Assembly (NCBI RefSeq): GCF_037975245.1
Contig: NC_092566.1
Coordinates: forward strand, 11,921,501-11,985,500
DNA from: Apostichopus japonicus
Lineage: Eukaryota; Echinodermata; Holothuroidea; Aspidochirotida; Stichopodidae
Reading direction: 5' to 3'
Length of the DNA: 64,000 nt
The notes under the pieces are model-generated. The model had not been told where the DNA came from and ran no database searches. It saw only the letters and a list, made by a program, of their open reading frames with translations. Shown one piece after another: positions 42,601 through 51,600 of this stretch (its first letter is position 1; every line of letters begins with the position of its first letter). Both the position numbers and the translations under genes were made by a program.

Positions 42601-45600
42601 TTAAAATTGTCTAAGAATTAAGAAATTTCCAGCCCCTATTTGTAGTACTCCCCTTTGTGGGAATCAACCAATTAATGCACTGGTAAGGATTTTACAGTAT
42701 AGAACTTTTATTCCAAAATGTTTCAATATCGATAAAGAACAGTCTTCCTGTAAAAACATAGACACATAGATGTATAAATAAAAGCTTTTGTTTCTTTGCA
42801 TCAGCAACATAGAAATATCAGCACACCTTTCCAACAGATTCGTGGAATAAATACAAATACACAACAAATTTGCATAAGAGCCCATATATGAAACTGATTT
42901 AAATTCATGAAGAATAAAGCTTGGCTATTTTGAAGGGAACTGAGATAAAACTGAAGTGTAAGTAAATATGGTACTACCTACCAGCAGGTTAATAAGAGGT
43001 ATCAAATAATACTTTACACCCCTAGAGGTGATAATGCTTTAAGTCTTCTATAATGAGAGAATGACGTATTTCTCCCTGCAAGTACAAATCTCAAGATGTT
43101 ATTGGATATCTTTGCAAGTGGAAGCCTAGGAAGCTTTTCTTATAGTTTGCAGGGATGACTTGTGCCAACACTGCAGTTGTCTGGAGCAGCAAAAGGCATA
43201 TGTCTAATTTGCATTTTAACATAGAGCATGATGTTCTTAGATCATCACATCAAGCCCCTGTATAAACAATACACGATGGTATCAGTATAAAATCATGTAT
43301 TCTAACATCTTGGAATACTCTAAGGTCTTGGTATCTTGCATGGAAGAAACAACACAGTATAGTTGTTGCACTTCTGCAACAGTGATTGTGATGAATGTTA
43401 TTACTAAGTAAATGACTTGTGGGATTTTCAAAATCCAATACTATGCTTAAGGAACTACCGTCACAGTCATAGTGCCTATAAGACTCACCTCTGACAACAT
43501 GGCTATGCTTGGCCATCATCATAATCCATAGCAATGTAGTTCTAATAACTATATCATTTATTGTGATAAAATTTTTGATGGGATGAAGGGATCATCATAT
43601 ACATTCCCTTCTAGGCATGTGGAGGGGCACATATGTAGCTTAGCTGAGGATTAGTGTTTCGCCGATAATTGTTTGCCATATCTGTATTGGCTGATATTTG
43701 CAATATCCGCGGCATAAACGTATCGGTAAACTTTAGCCTCACTGCCGATATTGGATATATTTTTTTCTCACAACAAAGCCACTTCTTGTTCAGTTATTTG
43801 CAATGTTTTATTTATCTGTACATAGCAGTCTCTGTCACACGTTAAAGTAAAGTTTACCAGTCTTGCCGATGTATTATACAAGTGAACACGACATAGTTAA
43901 AACTGAACATACCCACTGACACCTGTTTTGCCCTTGCAAATATTCTTGGCAAGAATCCAAGAAACCTTTCGTACAATCAAAGTTGTAAACATTGCATTTT
44001 CAGACCTACGAACAATGCACAGCAGTCAAACACAATGTAAGAAGTAACGTATGTGACATTAAAAACATTGAATATAACTACATTAGTAGCCTATCACACT
44101 AACTTGCACAGTGCTTGTGAGGCTCTGTGGAGAATAAAAGTTATAACACCTGAAATCCCCTAAAGTACTAAATCATTCCAACAAATGCATATCTTTAAAA
44201 AGCTCAGAGTATCATGGATGCAGTTTGTTAAAACATCAATGATTGATGAAATGATTGTATTTTCAGAATCAACTTTCACAATTTGTTGCTGGTTGGTTTA
44301 CGAAATATTTCAAACACGAAGCACTTGCTAATTTTGGCTAGGCTGATTTGTTAGTATAGCCGGCTAATCTTAGGATATAATATTTTAAGGAAATTTTAGA
44401 AAATGCTTTTGTTTTGATTCTGGTTAACACAAGGGGTAGTAAAAGTACTTAGCCAGGATAGGCTGATGTCTTTTCTACATGAAATTCTACATTGCACGAT
44501 GTCATCTTTTATTTGCCAATAAGTTTGTGGCTCCATTTGACGACAGTTGGTATAAGACTTGCAGCCGAAGTGTTGGAAGTGTTTTACTACACACAAAAAA
44601 GTGGTGCAGAATGATCATTCATTTAAATAGATGTTAGAGGTTAGGACTAGTGTTAAAGAATACGCACATATTTGTTTTTACTAATTTCCTACCAGTATAC
44701 CAGAAATGAGAGTTATATATGTGGTATTTGTTTGTGAGTTATGCAAATGGCAATAACTTATGATAGCCAATTACAATTTTGATACTTTATGTATTAATGT
44801 ACGACTTAAAGTGCGATTTGACCTTCATTCTGGCTGTTTAAAAATATTGGTATTTGTAGCGGGCCCATATCTGGATTGGAATATCGGATATTGGCCAAAA
44901 GCGATATTGGCGATTTCGGCACAACACTACAGAGGATCCACTGTTAATGGCTATTGCTATTTCTCCTTTTCTTTGCCAATCACATCTCAAATATTGCCAT
45001 TGCTGCTGTGAGATACGTGTCTTGTAAATTGATGTTCCAGAGTCAAGAGGGTATAATACCGATGTATCTATAGTATTTGCATTATATCCAGCAAGTTTAA
45101 CTTCAACAGAGTTGACAAAAACACAAATTTGATGGTATTGTTTAAGAATTTCCCATAAATGAGTATTGGAATAAAGGTCAGGTTTATTGTTGAGAAGGTT
45201 CAATATTGAAAAAATCATGGCAAAAATTTAAAAGAAATAGTTTTCACCATTGTTAATTGTTAATGCAATTTGTGAGGCTATGGAGCAGGCTTCTGCAAAT
45301 TGAGTATCACTAATTGCATGCATTTTAGCAATATGCCTCAAATTCCCTGCAGATTTAAGAGACAACACTTATAATGCACTAATCCCATGTGCTAGTTAGT
45401 ACAAGCAAAACCAAATCCTTAAACACAGAGGTTTGACATGGGATGGTGGGGTGAGGGGGGTGGTGGGGTGAGGGGAGGGATGGGCAGTAGGTTGATAACT
45501 GTCTGATGTCTTTTTCCCAGCTGTAGGAAGTATTTTGCAAGCAACAAATGAAAATAAAGGGGGCTATAACAAAAGTAATTTTAAATTACATAATTACAAT

Positions 45601-48600
45601 TGTTATTAATTACAAACGCAGTGTGGGTTGACGTCAAACAAGCATACAATGTGGCTATGTTTGAGTACAACTAGAAGCAACCACTGCAGGAAAGCCATGC
45701 ATGTGTTGGTTATTGGGTTAACAGGGCTGTAACCCCATAAAATACCTGTTCACTGTCAAGAGATTGTGTCCGTTCCAAACGAATGGAAGGCGGAGACTGC
45801 AAAATGAGGGAGTGGAGAGGGGAGTAAGAGCTTTGCTCCACTTTTCAGGACTTAAAACTTAAAGCTAATTGCGGAGAAAAGATAACTTTGATATTTCATC
45901 TGAAAGAAAATCTAGTATAATTAGTCAGCAATTCATAGCACAAATATTCTGAAAAAAGTGGATCAGAAAGAATACATGTATTTAATAAACTAAAACATAA
46001 TGCGATGTAAATGCCAAAGTATTTATAATAAATTTAGCCTTGTACCTTGGATACTGCTTCTTTTATTTATTTATTTTTTGTAGCTTGTGAGCGCTTTCAG
46101 CCAGCAAAGCAACTCAGCAAGGACACAGTTGATGACAGTCAATTTGTATATGTTCATTTACATGCAACATGAATGGGTCCAGAGATGAACTTCTGACACA
46201 ACATGCATTTTTACCATACTATGCCCCATAAAAATCACTATTTACTAGAGTGTAAACAAGTAATCCATGTGTTGGTTAAAAGGAAACCACAAGGCTCTCC
46301 CATTCACAGGATTAATTTATGACTAACATGAAAAATTGTTCCTATCAAAGCAATAAGCTCATTGTAAATGTAAATGGATCATTGTCACCATTAAATAGGG
46401 ACCACTTTGATACTCTGCTTACCACTGCACAATCTATTTTCTCACAAAGTGTAAAATGACCAACTACCACTCTGAACTTCTAATACTCCTGCACTCCAAA
46501 GTAAATGATCATATTGTGAGAAGACAGTTGATGAAGGAACAAAGATTGATAAGAGCAACAGACCTCAAAGAGAAAACACAGTGAACAAAACAAAAACAAA
46601 TACACAAAGTTCTCATTATACAAACAATTTTAATAATTTAAAGATTCATTAAAGCTTGTACCTCAGTATCACTTAATGATTGGCCTCGGTCTTCACTGAG
46701 TGAGCGACCTCTGTTGGAAGATGAAACTTTGGAGTCTTCTGATTCTAATGCCATAAGTCTTTCCAGGTTGCTCTGGTTGCCAGACTGTCTTTGTCCTGGT
46801 TGTAAAAACTGTGCATCTGGATAATCAATCTGAAAGAGGCAACAATCAATTAGTATTTTACAACTACTACCATGCTTCAACTCCTCCAGAAAGCAAACAG
46901 AAACATGACTGTTTTGTTTTGTTTATGCCCAAGATAAGTATACATTCTATCAGATTGATAAATCTGCTGATGAAAAATGGAAACAACAGCCTGAGTCCAT
47001 GAAATTATTCCTGTCACAGTTACATTTTAGCAATGTCCAAAGATAACAGAAACTGTACAGAAAAAAAATAGTTGATTGTGTCAGTGACAAGTAGCTAGTA
47101 GTGGTATGCAAAGAAACACAATTGGATGAAACATACACTTAATACATACCTGTGCTTCAGACAATATTCCCTGACTGCACTCACAGTACATTTTGAAAAC
47201 TTGCTTTTTTAACTAGCTACTTAATTTGGGAGGAACATATGGGTGATATGGCAGTATAAAAGCCAGTGCCACAATGGTAACAATTTAAAATATTTTACTA
47301 CATATTGTGGGATTGTTTTTAACCATAATTAGAATGTTTGCAGTAACTCACATACAAAATATCTGTGCCAGAGCTTAACTAAAGTAGATCATGAATAAAG
47401 CTCATTTTCACCCAAAGAATGGTAACCAGTTACTCCTTGAAGATACCATTTGTTGTTTCCAACAACAGTATTCATCAGGCCTGAACAAATACTGATTCAC
47501 ATACCAACTTTCTTGATTACTTCAAAATTCAACAAATTTTGAACAGTCAAACTACCGAGTTACATTGTGGCAATGATCTTATTAGTTATAGTACTGTACA
47601 TAGCCTGAATAACAAGACATGCATAGCTCATTTAGGCAAGTACTTTAATCTGCCGTTGATTATAAAATACTTCACATTGAGGCAAATATGAACAGGACAC
47701 TGGAGGAACAAAAAAGTATAGAAGTTCTAAGCTTGCTGATCATCTACATGTTAAACGTACTATGTTTCTATCATAGTTGATTTTCTTACAACCAGAAGAA
47801 TGATGAAGAAAATTCATATCTGGCAAATCCTCCTGTCAAAATTATTTTAATTGCCTATCTTTGTGGGAATACCAAGAGACTTGATTACACCCAGCCTCTG
47901 CAGATCATGCAGTGGAGACTTCCTATCTGGGAAGGTGTCTCTCATACTTGGTTGATGGAAATGCTTTAACAAGATGAGGATATTGATGAAGTTAGCATTA
48001 TTGGATTAAAGTACTGGCATTGAGAATGGAGGACAGGATACATCTAAGATCGAAGTCTAAATGTCACCAATTACCAGCGGGAAAGCCACTGTACTGTGTA
48101 CTACACAACTGAGCATAATTAAACAGTTGAACTGACGTAGAGGTTTAATGGATGCTTCAGATCACATACCTGCCTGATATTCCTTACATACCACATGTGG
48201 CTGATCCTATTTCTAGTTTGCACCTTTCTCCGTTGGTACATTGCTGTAATAGTCCACTAATAGACAGACTTTACAATGAGTGGAAACGTTCAAACTCTGG
48301 CAACTCTTAACATTTTGCAGTTGATTACTTGTAGCCCAAGAATTCAAAACTCTGAGTAGACTTGCAACTCTGTAATCATTCCATGCCATGACTCAAACTG
48401 ACAGCTAACAGGTTTAATGATTCCTTGCCATATGAGAACAGTTAATATATTATAAATGGAGTGCACAACATTCTTGTACAGTATTTACTCAAGAAGTTGC
48501 ATCCACAAAATATTTTACTTTAATCTCTGTTTACACCAAATGATCTTTGCCACATACTAGATATGAAGTATACTTTTAAAGTTATGTATTCCAATACTTT

Positions 48601-51600
48601 GACAACTGTTGATGTCACCTGACCTTTGACCTCCAACGAAAACATAAGTTTCTCGTATTCATTAAGTTGGATCAAGATACTAAGAATCAAGCTCATCCAA
48701 GGCTTCCTTTGGTAGTTACCATGTCTACAAGGTTTTCAGACTTTTGACGATCTCAAATTGGATCTACATATTCCATTAGGTTGTTCATTTATGTTTTACT
48801 TTGGAGCTATCACAAGTATATAGTTAAATTACCATGTACTTTTTGAGTAATGGTGTTAACGAGCATAGCACTCACACATGCACAAGCAATCACCACCAAA
48901 AAGATTCCTTTTGCCTTCAGCAAGGAATAAACCAGAAAGCTAAACAGCTTAGTGATTCCTTGCCACATTTACAGTATACTAAAAACATTTACTGTACTCT
49001 ATTTGCAGACAGTTCTGATACTTAATAAGCTGCATCCACATACAGTACCAGGTGTGAATTTCATCCAAGTTTTACTGCCTTCATTGATATTTGAGTATTC
49101 AATGAGGTTTAGCCACATACTATGCATAAACTTCATTCAAGTTATGTTTGAGTGAGTACAAAACTTTTAAACGTTGACCTCTGTTGACCTCCACAGAGAA
49201 CAATAGGGCTTTTGTACTTTCTAAGGTGGATCCACATGCAAAGTATGAAATTCAACAAACCCTTACTTAAACTGGAGTAACAGTGTTTACAAGCCAAGAC
49301 ACCACACACACACATGCTTACACACATGCCATCATTCCTGTTACCTTCAGCAAGGAACAAAAGAGGGGACTGTGACAGCTTTCTAGATTTTTAGAAAAGG
49401 GAGCTAGAGCAAAGATTTTTCATTTTGTGTTAATCATTTAATCACATGAGGGAAAAAAAAAGTGCCTGAACAGAAGCAATGCAAAAACGTCTTTGAAAGA
49501 ATTGAAGTGTGGAATTTGGAAATTCTTTATGACAGGTGCAAAGATAGCCTTACATGATGATTTGCATCAATAGCGGTGCACTTGGAAGGAGAAAAAAGGC
49601 TTTGAGATGTGTCAAAATAAATTTGTGCCTTGAAAGAAAAGAATAAAGTCCAACAACTTTCAGGTAGTAACAACAACAAGTGCAAAGAATGTTAGCATAA
49701 AGATAGTCTCCAATCAGAACTGTTTCAAGTCAAATACAATGACTCTCAAGAGTATATGGCAAGGACTAACGTCCTATACTCCTACCAACAAAAATCTAAC
49801 TGTACTAACATGTAGCACAGTCAGAACTTAGCATAATTCTCTCATAAATTTATCCATCAAAGATTCAACCTTGAATTGCAACCACATTTTTGTCAATTGT
49901 AACAAAACAGTGCCTTATGCGTAGTTTCTTTTAAGTAGCATTCTCAAGTTCCCTGCATTCCCTTTCTTTAAACTGGGAAACAACTTAGAAATAGCAAATG
50001 CTGAGTGGACAACAGGAAGGAAGGAAATATAAAATTCATATCGTATGCATTATTCAGTTTCTTATCAAATATAGTCTTGAACATAATTTATGGAGAAACA
50101 AATGGCTTGCTGTGCCAGTCTTATAGACAGACACCAACATTTAGAATGAACAACCTTCAGCAAGAGTGCATAGGGACTAGTGTGCAGAGAGATAACATAA
50201 ACATATGGTACTAACACAAACTTCCTCATGTTACACATACTTGTTTCCAGAACTAGATCCATAGCTGAACATACTCAGCTGTTAACACATACAGTATCAA
50301 CAGTATCCTACTAAAGGTCAAGGGAAATCTAGATTTGACTTTCAATAATGAAAAACTTTAACAATTCTTATGTTAAGAAAAACTCAACTTCTCGTCCATT
50401 TCCCATCTCCAAAGGGTAGAAATTGGTAACAAGTACTATTACGTAAAAGTTTTTGTGACGTCACGGGGGGTAGCGCAGAAAAGGGCAAACTTGTAACTGT
50501 TCTGCGCAGTGTATTGAGTATGGAGAAATCTTTAACTAGTGAAAATAATACCTCCCTCAACAGTCTGTTACAAGAAAGTTAAGATTAGGACAGTCTGTTA
50601 CAAGAAAGTTAAGATTAGGATTTAGATAAAAAATCACAGATTGGTACATAAGACATTAAACAAAACATTGAATGACTCCTTTTTTCCAAAATGCTTTGCA
50701 TTTTACTCCTATCAAGCAACAAAAACTCTGAAAAAATCAGCTAAATTGCCTCGGTTAGGAAAAGTAGAAAACAAATGACGTCATTTGTTTACCAAGTCGA
50801 ACTGTATGATATCGTCGCGGGGAAATGCATACTGCTACCACATACAGTTGGTATACACGCACTCATACGCATACACAGCATAGCTAGCTCACACATATTG
50901 CGAAATGGCGGCCAGTGGCAATGACCGTAAATTTAATGATCACAGGCTTTCAGATTCAGATAGCGATAGTGAAGAAAGCCGAGAAATGGAGAATTTAATG
51001 TTTGACAATCGTAGGGAAGTTTTTCCCTACATGTTCGAACCAGACCAGCTCAGAGGGGGCCGGATCGAACAGCGACGTCGAAATTGCTCGTCTTTACGGA
51101 ACAAAATAGTAACGTTAGGCCTAGCGTACTATATAGGCTAGTTGTGTGACTGGTTAGGCCTAGACCAGATGTTGTTACCTAACTTTCCCCATGATAGAAA
51201 TAACTCAGAAATAAATCTTGGTCTTAGGCAGCTGAGTGCAGTGTTACTGAGCTATCAGTATTAGACGAATTTGAAACTTTCGCAAATCTCGGTACTGTTG
51301 TGCACCCATTTGCAGATATTTTGTTGACTGTCCGTGACGTATTGGTTACGGCTTTGATCTTGGTTAGCACATCTTTGATCTTGATCTTGGTTAGCACATT
51401 TTGCCTATGTAGTTTTGGTCACCGTGGTAGTTCCCCCATGACGTCTATCATCTTAGGGATGAGCTTGGTAATTAACTTAATTAAAACAGCAAAGAAACAA
51501 TCGTGGAACTCCAAATTTGGAGTATAGGGATTTGATATATAGCTTTTCAATCTGTGCAAGTTTGAAGGGAATCTGCTATGTGTAACTTGACCTTTAAGTC

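Larger units (their letters stand above)
32926..46661. other. RAPGEF2: RAPGEF2 intron, 13.7 kb
   Basis: The largest intron found here. It contains two hAT-type elements (33327-34988, 43652-44929), family-A clusters (about 38090-38570, 39690-40210), a family-B copy (40390-40480) and a G-rich patch (45439-45484). The remaining AT-rich sequence shows no exon I can support. Confidence 0.7.

Noticed and set aside
51300-51527. Hydrophobic plus-strand frame that looks like a membrane segment
   Set aside because: The hydrophobic stretch comes from a local duplication of TTGATCTTGGTTAGCACAT; no gene context.
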